Assembly: GCA_033725935.1 (NCBI GenBank)
Contig: MU867117.1
Span: 158,362 to 222,361 of the forward strand
Length of the DNA stretch: 64,000 nucleotides
Reading direction: 5' to 3'
Source of the DNA: Cladorrhinum sp. PSN259
Lineage: Eukaryota; Ascomycota; Sordariomycetes; Sordariales; Podosporaceae
The notes under the pieces are model-generated. The model saw only the letters and a program-made list of their open reading frames with translations, did no database searches and was not told the DNA's origin. How positions within the stretch are numbered: the first letter of the stretch is position 1; every line of letters starts with the position of its first letter. Both the position numbers and the translations under genes were made by a program. Positions 54,426-63,928 of the stretch are shown piece after piece.

Positions 54426-54562
54426 GCTCATCCTCTCTTGTAACTAGTCACAGGAGAGGATTACGAAACAGCCTTCCTCGACCGTGTTTCGAACCCGGGC
54501 CACACGAACCGAGGAAGGTGGTTTCATACGGAAAAACCGCCACCGCTTGACCACGTCTGGTC
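54420..54562 (-). ncRNA. Hairpin cluster with pol III A/B-box-like motifs (tRNA-derived?)
   Basis: Minus strand: A-box-like TGGTCAAGCGGTGG (54553-54540), B-box-like GGGTTCGAAAC (54496-54486), and T-rich termination-type runs below 54430. The T-arm-like segment CCGGG-TTCGAAA-CACGG has one mismatch. Flanking sequence folds strongly: CCTTCCTCG...CGAGGAAGG (54472-54518), TCCTCTC...GAGAGGA (54431-54460), and CTTGACCA-CGTC-TGGTCAAG just upstream at about 54546-54565. No proper tRNA acceptor stem could be drawn. A tRNA-derived SINE head or a structured pol III RNA is possible. Confidence 0.35.
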
Positions 54563-55040
54563 AAGTCCGGACTTGCAATAGCGATTTCCGCTGATTGGCA
54601 GAGCAAATTGACCAGTATATAAAGCCTTCTCCACCCCCGGCATTGTGTTAGCCGCAAAAAACAGGCATGGCATCAAAATACAGTAAAAAGTGCATATGAG
54701 GTAGCGGTTTGCAATGGGCAGTTAATTAGTGTGATACATATCACATGATTCAAATCCAAAGTTTGCAATATTTACACCAAAAATCGTCACGTCGCGCAGA
54801 CGATTTGAAGTCAACGTTAAAGTGACACAACGCTTCTCATGACTAACTTGGCTGTGACCACTGCAATGTCAACGCAAACAAAATAAAACCTATTTTCGTT
54901 TAATTAAAAGAGAGTATCTTCGGTTCTAAAAGAATAACCTACTGCTCCAGTCTGTTAGAGAAATGGATAATATATACATGAAAAAATGGGGGAAAAATGC
55001 AAGTAAATAAATTGTCGGAGGACTGTTGAAAAGTGGGACA

Positions 55041-55065
55041 GCCGAATTACAAGGCTGCCGAAAAC
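55041..55065 (+). promoter_or_regulatory. Shared upstream motif, copy A
   Basis: GCCGAATTACAAGGCTGCCG followed by AAAAC. Lies 324 nt before the second exon of paralogue A. The equivalent motif precedes B, C and D. Confidence 0.65.
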
Positions 55066-55388
55066 AAAGTGGAGCTTTCTTCGACCACTCAAGGGCACGG
55101 GAGGAGGAGAACGGCATTTGAGAATTATTATTTCTTGAATTTCGCTTCTGTTAACCTGCAGAATTTTTTTCACAGTCGGCAACCGTTGTGATATTCCATC
55201 TGACTGTCGACTTTGCGAATCCATTTTCAAAAAGTCGAGACTTTATCAATATCGGTCTGTACCTTACGATCCGGCCTTCATTCCGCAATACCTGAAAGCG
55301 CGAGTTACTTTATTAAAGATACCTGTAAGACGCTGCTGTTCACAATTTTGAGGCATTGTAATGTCAGCAGCTAACTGGGGTGGCACAG

Positions 55389-55832
55389 CTAGATCTTATA
55401 TCTCGATCCGTCACCGACGACGAAGGCACCCGGCCGATTCCGGCCATCAACGTTGACAAAGGCTCAGCAGACGGCTACTTCGAGGCCCAAGTGCTCGCTG
55501 ACTACGAGAACGCACGTTTGGAGCGCCGCAACTGTCGCAACCAGGCGGACGATAAGATTCAAGAGTTGGAGGACAGGATTGAGAATCTCGAATTCCAAAT
55601 CCAGGAGCTTGAGGATCTCATCGAGCAAGTCTACCGGGAAAATACCCAGAATGTTCGACAGCTGCAGCTAGAGCTTGCGGAGCTGAAGAAGAAGGGCAGG
55701 CTGGTTGGGAACACCGCCCAACGCCACAGGGTGAACCCAGTCCTGGGAATTCACCCAGGCCTTGTTGTCGCCGGTGTAGGTATTTTGGTCGTCACCCATC
55801 ATTACATCATCAAGGTTTTCAGAGGCTGGTAG
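55389..55832 (+). CDS. Tail-anchored coiled-coil paralogue A (start codon not found)
   Basis: The exon follows a canonical intron (55325-55388: GTAAGA, branch GCTAAC, acceptor CACAG) and encodes 147 residues to the TAG. N-terminal part S-V-T-D-D-E-G-T-R-P-I-P-A-I-N-V; then Y-F-E-A-Q-V-L-A-D-Y-E-N-A-R-L; coiled coil DKIQELEDRIENLEFQIQEL and onward; basic hinge; and hydrophobic tail GIHPGLVVAGVGILVVTHHY followed by IIKVFRGW. No Met occurs anywhere in this frame. Upstream, no ATG exists between the shared motif and 55361, and that one is out of frame. An open upstream exon (SIFKKSRLYQYRSVPYD...) joins in phase 0. Either a non-AUG start, an unseen first exon or loss of the start codon. Family unknown; membrane tail-anchoring is inference. 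Confidence 0.5.
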   Translation, partial: LDLISRSVTDDEGTRPIPAINVDKGSADGYFEAQVLADYENARLERRNCRNQADDKIQELEDRIENLEFQIQELEDLIEQVYRENTQNVRQLQLELAELKKKGRLVGNTAQRHRVNPVLGIHPGLVVAGVGILVVTHHYIIKVFRGW

Positions 55833-56130
55833 TGCAATCAGACCAATCTAGGGAGGGATTAAGGGCAGAACGATTAGCTGGACGTGATGAATACGTGGAT
55901 AGTTGATTGGCTGTCGACGCTCATCCTTGAGTCGTTTAAGTTTCTCACTCTACTTTCTTGAATCTCTACAAAAGAAGCCCTCTGATAATTTAAACACTTA
56001 AGAAAGGGATCAGTAAGTATAAAAGAAGACTGGAATCCGGAGCAAAACTGGTCGTGGCCGGTAATCTGCTGCAACACGCACAGACCAACACCAGTAGTGG
56101 TGGTGAATTGAGAAATGGTGGCACGAAGCA
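55833..56130. other. Spacer between paralogues A and B
   Basis: About 300 bp with no gene; contains the presumed 3' end of copy A and promoter of copy B. Confidence 0.4.
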
Positions 56131-56155
56131 GCCGACTTACAAGGCTGTCGGAAAA
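56131..56155 (+). promoter_or_regulatory. Shared upstream motif, copy B
   Basis: GCCGACTTACAAGGCTGTCG followed by GAAAA, 333 nt before the second exon of paralogue B. This spacing is almost the same as in copy A. Confidence 0.65.
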
Positions 56156-56487
56156 ATAAAAATTCCTTTTGGAATATTCATTTGTGGCAGCGCCGATGGA
56201 GGGCCACTAGACGCCCCGCACCACCTTTAGGCTTTCCGAGCATTGTTCCCCGCGATACACAACACATCAAACTTCTTCTGCAGGTCTTTCGTCCCACATC
56301 ATCCCAGCAGCGACTTTTCGTCCGACAAGGAGCGCTTCGACAAAATCGCAAAATCTACACTTTGCGAAAGCACGATTGGTATTTTCGCAACTGCGCAACG
56401 CTGCTTGATTTTCTGTACAAGAAAGTGGTCAAAAATGCTGGCTTCGTCGTTGTGATATGGATCCGATCACTAATATTTTTATGTCAG

Positions 56488-57000
56488 TCGGGGGTTGGAC
56501 AATTAATTACGTTCAGTAACTACCGATTCCATTACTCCGAACGAAGCGACGACGATACGGCCAACCAGGGCCTTCAAGCGATCCCCGTGGTCGTCCAGCA
56601 GGGGAGCCTAGTTGACGTCCATCACGAGGCTCAGACGATGGTCGAATTCATGTTCGAACATGCCCCTCGCGAGCGCGATAGTCGTTGTGTCAGCGTGGGG
56701 AGCAATCTTCAAGAGCTCCGAAGCACGCTTGATTCTCTATCGAACGAGTCGAGAGAGTTGGTGGAGGAAATAAGAGACTGGCAGGCGAACAATGATCCTG
56801 CCCACTGGGAGGATCCCCGGCATACCGGTGTTCAGACCGTCGAGGAAGAACCCGACCAGTTCAAGGAGCCCAGCGTCGGCAAGAGACCTGATGATCGCGA
56901 GCACAATCTGGTCCTCGGCCTTCGTCCAGGTGTTGCGGTCGCGGCCCTGGGCGCCCTTGTGGTGGTCAATCTGTACATTTTGAATATTTTGTGGGGCTAG
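56488..57000 (+). CDS. Tail-anchored paralogue B (start codon not found)
   Basis: The exon begins after branch CACTAAT and acceptor ATGTCAG and encodes 170 residues to TAG. S-D-D-D-T-A-N-Q-G-L-Q-A-I-P-V-V aligns with A and D; H-H-E-A-Q-T-M-V-E-F matches the Y-F-E-A-Q position. A helical segment (SNLQELRSTLDSLSNESREL) is followed by an acidic linker and the hydrophobic tail GLRPGVAVAALGALVVVNLY ending ILNILWG. The preceding frame is open from 56182 and is Arg-rich (FRPTSSQQRLFVRQGALRQN), joining in phase 0 if a GTGGTC donor at 56425 is used, but it lacks ATG. The first in-frame ATG (56638) is inside the conserved part. Longer linker than the other copies. Confidence 0.5.
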   Translation, partial: SGVGQLITFSNYRFHYSERSDDDTANQGLQAIPVVVQQGSLVDVHHEAQTMVEFMFEHAPRERDSRCVSVGSNLQELRSTLDSLSNESRELVEEIRDWQANNDPAHWEDPRHTGVQTVEEEPDQFKEPSVGKRPDDREHNLVLGLRPGVAVAALGALVVVNLYILNILWG

Positions 57001-58007
57001 GCAATGGTCGGAGACTCGGAACTCGCTGATAGGGTTCTAGGTTGGAGTTTGCCGCGTTTGCGAGCCATTGGCGGTAAGAGTTGAAAGACAGGAAGCGCAG
57101 ACCATCACTTGACCGGTGGTCACCTGAACAGAGCTGTTTCTCCAATTCTTTCTCTCTTTTTCAGCGGATCACAGAGATCCATCTCGGATGAGGAGTATCA
57201 GCGAGATGTCGGGCAGGATAAGGACACCAGAGGTATCTGAGTGAATCAGAAGGGGAAACAGTAGCTGATGGGTTCTTTCTGCGGATATTCAAGTATTTTT
57301 GCCCCTGGGGGTTTTTTTTTTTTTTTTTTTTTTGGTTTTTTGGTTTTTCTTTTCTTAAACATTATTCATGATTCTTTTCATTTCCTCGAAACTATTTTGT
57401 TTTACCTTTAAAGGTTCCTGCTCGGTCTACACTTCACAATCCCTCAGATATAGGCGAAACCTTCGTTCCTGCACTGACTCCGCGGTCAACAGAGGGAAAG
57501 GAACAAAGTTTTCGAAGCCGTCTTTCTGTCATGATGAATATCCGTTCCTGCCCGTTGTCATCAGAGAGAAAAATGGCGTGGCTGCCAGAAGAGCGCTGGA
57601 TGAGATGATGAATCTTTGATTGCATGGGAGCTCTGCTGTATGCATACGCGCCCCTTGTCAATCCGCAATCTCCGTCAAGATCTCGAGCACATCAGATTTC
57701 TGCCAAGGTGGATTGCGGAGCGTGATAAAAAGCGTGAACTTCGTGGGCTACTTTTCACTTCACGTAGTAAGACAGTCATTATCTAGTATCACTCTTACCT
57801 CTATCGTAGCGTCCTTTTTAACGTTAACGTGACTGTCGGTACGACCGGCACTGCAATGACCATTTAACCAACCTCCCAAAAGGAACGTTGAATTGCAAGT
57901 CGGCAACTTGCAACTCAATTGCAGTACATATATAGTTAACGGTGCTCGCATACTCTGTCACAGTTAAGTAAAGTCTTTTAGGTACGTTAAAGACTGTTAT
58001 TGCGGTA
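57001..58007. other. Spacer between paralogues B and C
   Basis: 1 kb without a supported gene. T22 run at 57310; inverted repeat TTGCAAGTCGG-CAACTTGCAA at 57892-57911; direct repeats near 57960-58000 (TTAAGTAAAGTC, GTTAAAGACTG). Confidence 0.4.
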
Positions 58008-58032
58008 TTCCAATAACAAGGCTGTCAAAGAG
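58008..58032 (+). promoter_or_regulatory. Shared upstream motif, copy C
   Basis: TTCCAATAACAAGGCTGTCA followed by AAGAG, about 463 nt before exon 2 of copy C. The most diverged of the four, as expected beside a pseudogene. Confidence 0.6.
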
Positions 58033-58274
58033 TTGAGTGTAAGTGGGTCCAGGTAATGATTTCCGTGGGAACAATCCCTTACAAAACTGACCTCTGGATG
58101 TCTTGCAGTAGCTTGCTTTTTTTTTTTCCCCTCTGGCAGCAGCAAGTTTTCCGAACACAATAGTATCCATCTGTTATTTAGTCAATTTGCGACTTGTCCA
58201 TTCATCTTCTAAATATATCCAGCATTCGATCTTGCTTCCGAATCTTCATTATCTTCATTACCAAAAAAATTCCA

Positions 58275-58990
58275 ATGTTTCGTCGCAGCTTGAGATTTCT
58301 AAAAGCGACTTCTCACGTTTTTCCATCCACCAGATATCAATCCTTGCTTGATATTTCGAAAAGCACCTTCTCAGAGGAATTTTCTCCCCTCACATATCGA
58401 TCTACGTTGCGGAATCTCGTAAGTTTGTTGTTACTGGAGGGGGCTTCTCTCGATATTTGGAGTTTAATGGACTAATTCATGCAAATCTTGGTAGCTGAAC
58501 ATATTCTGATTGCGAAGTACATTACATACTACAATATGCAGCGCCCCGCTGATGATACATACGCCATTTTGGTGGTTGATTATGAGGGAAACGCTAAAGA
58601 TGCCGATACTTTGCGTCAAGAAGCTCTGGACAACGACTTTTATGAAGCTCACGCATGGCCGATTATGCGTGTAGCTTAAACGAGCGCGGCCAGGCCAATG
58701 GCGAGGATCGCGCAGACAAGGAGCTGCAGCTAAAGCTCAAGGTTAAGCAGCTTGAGATCGAGGTGAAGATTCTCGAGGACATCATTGACGCTCTCAAGGC
58801 CGAGCAAGCCAAGGAGATCCTCGAACTGAAGCAGGAGTTTAAGCACCTGAAGCTGTAAGACACTCGTCGGGACGCCAACGAGAAGTAGCATGAGAGAGCA
58901 GCCTTTCGTATGCACCCGGGGATTATTGTCACTGCCGTCGGTATATACGCTCTAGCACAACTTTACCTTCTTAAGGTGATTCGCGGTTAA
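58275..58990 (+). pseudogene. Paralogue C, inactivated copy
   Basis: Exon 1 (58275-58418) starts with ATG and is Arg-rich and acid-poor at its N-terminus (MFRRSLRFLKATSHVFPSTR), like a mitochondrial presequence, ending at a perfect GTAAGT in phase 0. The second exon contains MQRPADDTYAILVVDYEGN and D-F-Y-E-A-H, then needs a one-base frameshift near 58651 to continue as A-D-Y-A-C-S-L-N-E-R. The coiled coil (QLKLKVKQLEIEVKILEDII) reaches a TAA (58856) and a TAG (58886) before the conserved tail RMHPGIIVTAVGIYALAQLY and LLKVIRG. Both stops are one C-to-T change from Gln codons. The only plausible acceptor (TTGGTAG) also joins out of frame. Clearly decayed but recently so. Confidence 0.75.
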
Positions 58991-59679
58991 GATCTGCTGG
59001 CTGTAAATTAGTACTGTCAGCAACGCCATGAAGGTGAAGAGATTAGCCAGTGTTTAATTGAGCGGCGTTGGTGTATTTTCGTGATAATGACAGCTATATT
59101 CTTGGAAGGTGTGCTCGAGCAATCTCTAATATGATTTTGGTCTCGTAATCTTTTGCTTCGTTCTTGTTCTTTGGTCATTGCGACAACCCGAGTCTGAAGT
59201 TCAGACTGTCCCCGTTTTCTTTTATTTTTGCTATATAAAATTTTCTTTCACCCCATTTCTATCCCCTTACTTGCTTTTTCTCAGGGAAACCTCAGCTCTG
59301 CTAAACTTGCCGCTTAAGACTCCTTCAAATAACTGCTCCCCAAAGGCAGGCAGTCTTTAGCAACAGACTACTCACTGATCAGGCTTATCAAACATTTCGG
59401 GTTCTGGTGCTATAAAACGTTAGTATCTGTCCCAAAATCTTCAGGCTTGTGCAGAATCACTTACTCTTTGACCGCAGGAAATTCCTGATCTTGTCAATCT
59501 CTTTGAGAGGGATGCTGGAGTTTTTGTCTGATGTCCCGGAACTTGAACCTTGATAAACTTGGGGGCCTCGAGTGTGACTAGCACGAGCTGACTTTGTCGG
59601 GATGGTAGGCGTCTGGGATCTCTTTGATTCGGGAGGTGAGTTGAGTGGGCTGCATCGCATGAGCTCTTTAAGTGGGGTA
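58991..59679. other. Spacer between paralogues C and D
   Basis: No gene supported; a minus-strand open frame (59744-59457) overlaps the motif of copy D and has no recognisable feature. Confidence 0.4.
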
Positions 59680-59703
59680 ACCGAATAACAAGGCTGTCGA
59701 CAA
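59680..59703 (+). promoter_or_regulatory. Shared upstream motif, copy D
   Basis: ACCGAATAACAAGGCTGTCG followed by ACAA, preceded by AGTGGGGTA as copy A is preceded by AGTGGGACA. Lies about 456 nt before exon 2 of the intact copy D, the same spacing as copy C. Confidence 0.65.
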
Positions 59704-60209
59704 GAAAAGTGGGGTGCGTCGAGGCTAGGGGGGCTGTTTGACAAATAAATTCAACCCGTGCTGTCGAGCTTTCTTTGGATCAATCTGGAAGCTACTACCA
59801 CGAACAAGTTTTGACAGCAAAAAAAAATGTCCCTTCTTCTTTTTCTCATTCATTCACTACTTCCATCAGAGCAGCAGTTTCTCACGCAAAGTTTTCCGTT
59901 TTTCTCAACTACATCTTTTTTCATTCCAAGTTCATTTTCGGTCCCGCGTCGGCTTGTCGACTTTTTGCGTCCGTCTGATACTCGACACTCAAGCCAAGTT
60001 TATTTGGCCTTCAGTCGTTGGATCTTTTCAACGATCTTTCTAAAGTCAGTAGCGCTATTTTATTACTAGTCTACAGTAACGGCAGGTTAGACGGATACTA
60101 TACTTCTCTCGAACAATATAATGCCTAGCTAGATTACTAACGTCATGATGTTGTATAGATCTCTTTAGATCCTTCATTTTTTTCAGTGATTCGAGCCCGA
60201 TCAACAAAG

Positions 60210-60614
60210 ATGCAGAACGTTACCAGCAACGAGCTAATTGCCCACCACCTCCGCGCCATTCCAGTGGTGAACCTAGTCGATGACAACACAGCAGACCCTA
60301 ACTACGAGCGAAGTCTGGCTCAAGGGCTCTATGAGGCTCATGCCTTCTACCATTACCAGAGTGCCCAGCGAGGTGCTTGTCTTTTTTGTGATGAGGAGCA
60401 GAACAAGGACCATGAAATTCGAGAGATGAGGATGAAGATCGAGGAGCTTGAGGCCGAGATCAACCAGTTGAAGGAGGATAACAGTCGGACCCAGCAGAAC
60501 AAGCGGGAGATTGGTCATCGGATGCTTTTTGGCATGCACCCAGCTCTGGCTGCGGCAGCGCTGGGCATCTTGATGGTCGCCCACATCTCTGCTCTGAGGC
60601 TAATCCGGGGCTAG
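60210..60614 (+). CDS. Tail-anchored coiled-coil paralogue D (intact copy)
   Basis: 134 residues from ATG 60210 (MQNVTSNELIAHHLRAIPVV). ATG-CAG is shared with copy C at the same place, which supports this start; a longer product through an upstream exon (ATG 59827, donor near 60045, branch ACTAAC, acceptor TATAG at 60158) is possible because the frame is open and in phase 0. Order: N-terminal module to about 30; L-Y-E-A-H-A-F-Y-H-Y; C-L-F-C pair at about 59-62; coiled coil IREMRMKIEELEAEINQLKE; then tail GMHPALAAAALGILMVAHIS and ALRLIRG. A single C-terminal hydrophobic helix with a two-residue basic/Gly end predicts a tail-anchored protein of ER or mitochondrial outer membrane facing the cytosol. 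No known family. Confidence 0.7.
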   Translation: MQNVTSNELIAHHLRAIPVVNLVDDNTADPNYERSLAQGLYEAHAFYHYQSAQRGACLFCDEEQNKDHEIREMRMKIEELEAEINQLKEDNSRTQQNKREIGHRMLFGMHPALAAAALGILMVAHISALRLIRG

Positions 60615-61583
60615 GTCAACTGGAGGAACAGAGACATTGCGATGGACGTCTCATGTGTATTTGGAGGGAGCTCGAAGCAGCAGGATGGGGCAAGAGCGCT
60701 TTCATTCAATGCCAGAGTCTTGCAGTTCGTGTGGTTGAGGCAGCATACTTCATTGATATGATGGTAGAGAAGAGCGCGTCAGTGGTCCGCCATAAGTCAA
60801 GAAGGGATTGCGGGAAAGCTAGGCAATCAAATTTGTTTCATATCGGAGATCCAGATCAGGTAGCCAGATATATACAAGGGAGGCAGCGATGCTTACGAGA
60901 CATGACGGAGATATCTGCCTGTCAAAGAGTAGCTTTGATTTTTTCAAGATACAGGGCAGTCGTCATGGCAGCCGTGGAAGCGAGTTCAATAGAATTTCAC
61001 GCTCTGCATTTTCTTCGTATCAAGACATTTTGTGTCATTGTATGTGAACTGAGTGATCCGCAATAGCTCAACAATCATACATGTAGTAGGAATGCCTCGT
61101 GTACAAGGTAATTTTCAAGTCCACCGACCGACAAACATCTTCTTCAAATCATTGTGGTGGTCGAAGAAATGAGAGAATCGTTACTTTACACTGGATGACA
61201 AATCCACTTCACGGATGTGGACGTCGTCACGCTGACTGGGCAACCTTCATTTGCTAGAGAAAACGACTTTATTATTCAACGAAAACCCATGTGAGATGAG
61301 TAACCCGTTCCGTTGATTGAAAGTCAAGAAGGGGACAATGGAGAGAATCCTGGAAACGAACTCGACAAGTCGATCGGTTTGTGAGCAGATTCTTGCTTGT
61401 AGTGAACACGGTCGAGAGAAACGAGAATGTTTCGCGTCTTGTGGCATTATGAGAAACCGGTGCGAGCAAAGCAACGTAGGAGCAATTGAGGCTATCAGGA
61501 AGAGCACACATTTGAAAACAGAGCGCTGGGTAAATTTATATATATATAGCCTGACATAACCCTCCATAATCATCGAATCCCCA
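60615..61583. other. Intergenic region
   Basis: Downstream of paralogue D. A + frame (60653-61066) is open but has no ATG in good context or motif; no further copy of the family or its motif was seen. Confidence 0.35.
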
Positions 61584-62041
61584 TTACCATTGCCATTGAT
61601 CTATCAGTAATTTTTCGTTCGCCTCGCTTTCGGCATCTGTCGAGACAGCGTCGAACCAATCCCCCATAACGAGGTACTTGGGGCAAAGGAAGAGTCTCTT
61701 CCAATCCACCGGTTTGTAATCAGTATCCCCTGGATCGGACGGCGCGCTCGGCTCGGTCGCTCCCACGTTTCGATCTCTTCGTTGTCTCCCATAGTGGTAA
61801 CCTCCTATTTGTATGTCAGAGCGGAACGTCGCATTCTCTATCCGTGGTTTACCCACCAATGCGGAGGAATACTCTTCTCCAATCCACCGGCTTGTAGTCG
61901 GTATCTTCCGGGGCAGAGCCCCGCAGTCGCTTTGCTCACTAGTAAGCCACTGCTGGCCCGTTAGCAGATTGGACCATCTACTGGTGGCTTTTTGAACATG
62001 TCTTGCTTACTTGTGGTGGCGCCTGTGCACTTCACAGGCAT
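61584..62041 (-). CDS. Small three-exon protein with an internal repeat
   Basis: Exons 62041-62011, 61934-61857 and 61804-61584 keep phase (introns 76 and 52 nt; branch sites GCTAAC and CTGAC) and give 109 residues. The same motif occurs twice: A-P-E-D-T-D-Y-K-P-V-D-W-R-R-V-F-L-R at about 20 and D-P-G-D-T-D-Y-K-P-V-D-W-K-R-L-F-L-C at about 65, encoded by direct 38-bp DNA repeats in separate exons. The C-terminus is acidic (DAVSTDAESEANEKLLIDQW). The exon 2 acceptor (TAGTGAG) is the least certain point. No family recognised. Confidence 0.5.
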
Positions 62042-62924
62042 TTAATGGTGAGACAGAGATTGGAATTGGGATTGACATTTGAGCATCAAGAAAAGAGATG
62101 GAAGTGAACGGGGAGCTGCTGGTAATTGGATCGAATGACATGATTTGGATTTAGTGGATACAAATGCAGAATCTGGTGGAAGTTTCTCTCGGTCCAAACT
62201 GAGGACGACAGAGTTTTTTGAAGAAGGATCGAGTGCTACAAATGGTGCCATCATTTCTTTACAGGAAGGCACACAGAAGTCATGTAGCGAGGGCCTTGCC
62301 CCCGGTAGGAGCTTCGGTCCATATTTATTTTGAGGCGTGAGGAAAGGCAACGGTCTTTTGGCCTACCAGCAACTGGAGCACGAGCCCTGGCCACCTCCTC
62401 CCAAGACCATATATCCTCCTTTCCAATATTTCATTCCGCTGACTGTCGGTAATCTCCTCATATCCCTGACTGTCGGTGATCTCCCCACATTATTATGTGT
62501 GACCGTGGCTATTACTAGAGCAAACGGGATGAGAATATTGACATATTTAATTATAGGTTGATAGCACACCACAAATAATCTGACTCCTCGTAACAGTAAT
62601 CCAACAAAGAACATGTTGTTTTCCAACCTCACAAAAACAATGGCATTTATTATATCGTTTCTTTGTTCACCCGGCCGGCTTCTGTCGTCTTTTTCACATT
62701 GTCTTTTTTTCTTGCTGCAGCTCGACCGGTGAAACAAAGGGACCTTTCCGTAACATGGCCGTTTTTTCCACCACATTATCAAGATGTGAATATGCCAAGA
62801 CTCCTATTGAACCGTGCAGGAAACGCACCTAAAATGACATCTTGACTCCTCACCCCTTCACTCTACTCCAACAACACTCAGTGGCTTCCTTGACGGAAGT
62901 CCACAAAACCCACGACCTCTCATC
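62042..62924. other. Intergenic region
   Basis: Direct repeat TGACTGTCGGTAATCTCC / TGACTGTCGGTGATCTCC at 62441-62483. No gene supported. Confidence 0.4.
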
Positions 62925-63757
62925 ATGCCCAAATCACTTCCCTTCGAGATCAAGGACATGATCCTGTCCCACATCACACCCGCAAACTCATCCAGCAGTT
63001 TCCTCTACCTTGACGAACCAGGTGAAGTCACCTGGACTCCCTCTGAGATGCGGACGCTTCTATTCGTCGACATCCAATTCCGAGACAAGTGTCTCAAAAC
63101 TTTATACTCATCCATCAACATCACCTCCCCTTCCATGCTCGTCAAGCTCCTCAAAACCCCAATCAAACACCCCCACCTCCGTCCGCTCGTAAAAACAGTG
63201 TACTACTCTTTTCCCCTAGAATGGCAAGACCCGGAGTGGAAAGCCCACTCCCTCTGGCTTGACATTTTATCCGTGCTCAAGGAACTCTTCTTTGACGTCT
63301 ACGACTTCAGTGAGTCGTGGTCGAAAGAATGGTTCGACCAGAGGGAGATTGAACTGCACATTCTCGAGGGCACGGAAGTGGACATGGACTCGAGCAGGAT
63401 TCTGGCGAGGTACCTCGTGGGCACGACGCTGGCGCTGGACATTCTGAGCGGGTGCTTCTTGGCGGCCTTGCCCGCGCTCGCGCCGAATCTAGGTAGGTGG
63501 TACCCCAACGAGATTAGTTCTTTTACTGACGTCACGTTTAGGGATAACTTTGGGGAGACGCTTATTTCTTTTGCGAGGGTTGATGAGGGGGTCAGGAGGA
63601 GAATGGGAAGATTGAGGTTGGATGAGGGGGAGGAGCCCGAGGTTGAAAGGGGAAATGAGGATGATGCTGGAGGAGTTGACTGGTTGGAGTGTAGTGTCAT
63701 TTTTTTCCTTGGTATGCTGTGGGCTTTGGGGTGTGGAGGAGTGAAAGGATTAGAGGT
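62925..63757 (+). CDS. F-box-like fungal protein, 3' end probably beyond a further intron
   Basis: The ATG frame runs 281 codons. The N-terminus L-P-F-E-I-K-D-M-I-L-S-H-I resembles the L-P-x-E-[IL]-x-x-x-I-x-x-x-[IL] start of fungal F-box proteins, followed by LFVDIQFRDKCLKTLYSSIN and LKTPIKHPHLRPLVKTVYYS, typical of their leucine-rich continuation. A GTAAGC donor at 63758 precedes the in-frame stop, so the real gene likely splices on, possibly past the window edge. It would act as a substrate receptor in an SCF ubiquitin ligase. C-ending codon bias fades after 63550. Confidence 0.6.
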
Positions 63758-63875
63758 AAGCAAAATATAAAACAAAATTTCTTTTCTCTAAGAAAGTTGA
63801 TTTTCTTAATTCGTGATTTTTGTACCATGTTTCTTTTCCGTGTAGTGACTTGTTTTGTTTGTGTTAAGCTGCAGG

Positions 63876-63928
63876 GTCTCTACTGGGCTCAGTAGCAGAG
63901 ACTAAGCTACAGGGGTTGTGCCCTGTAG
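63876..63928. other. Two adjacent stem-loops
   Basis: GTCTCTACTG-GGCT-CAGT-(AGC)-AGAGAC at 63876-63902 and CTACAGGG-GTTGTG-CCCTGTAG at 63907-63928 form two hairpins in a row. They may be inside an intron of the F-box-like gene, the edge of a repeat, or a small structured RNA. Confidence 0.4.
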
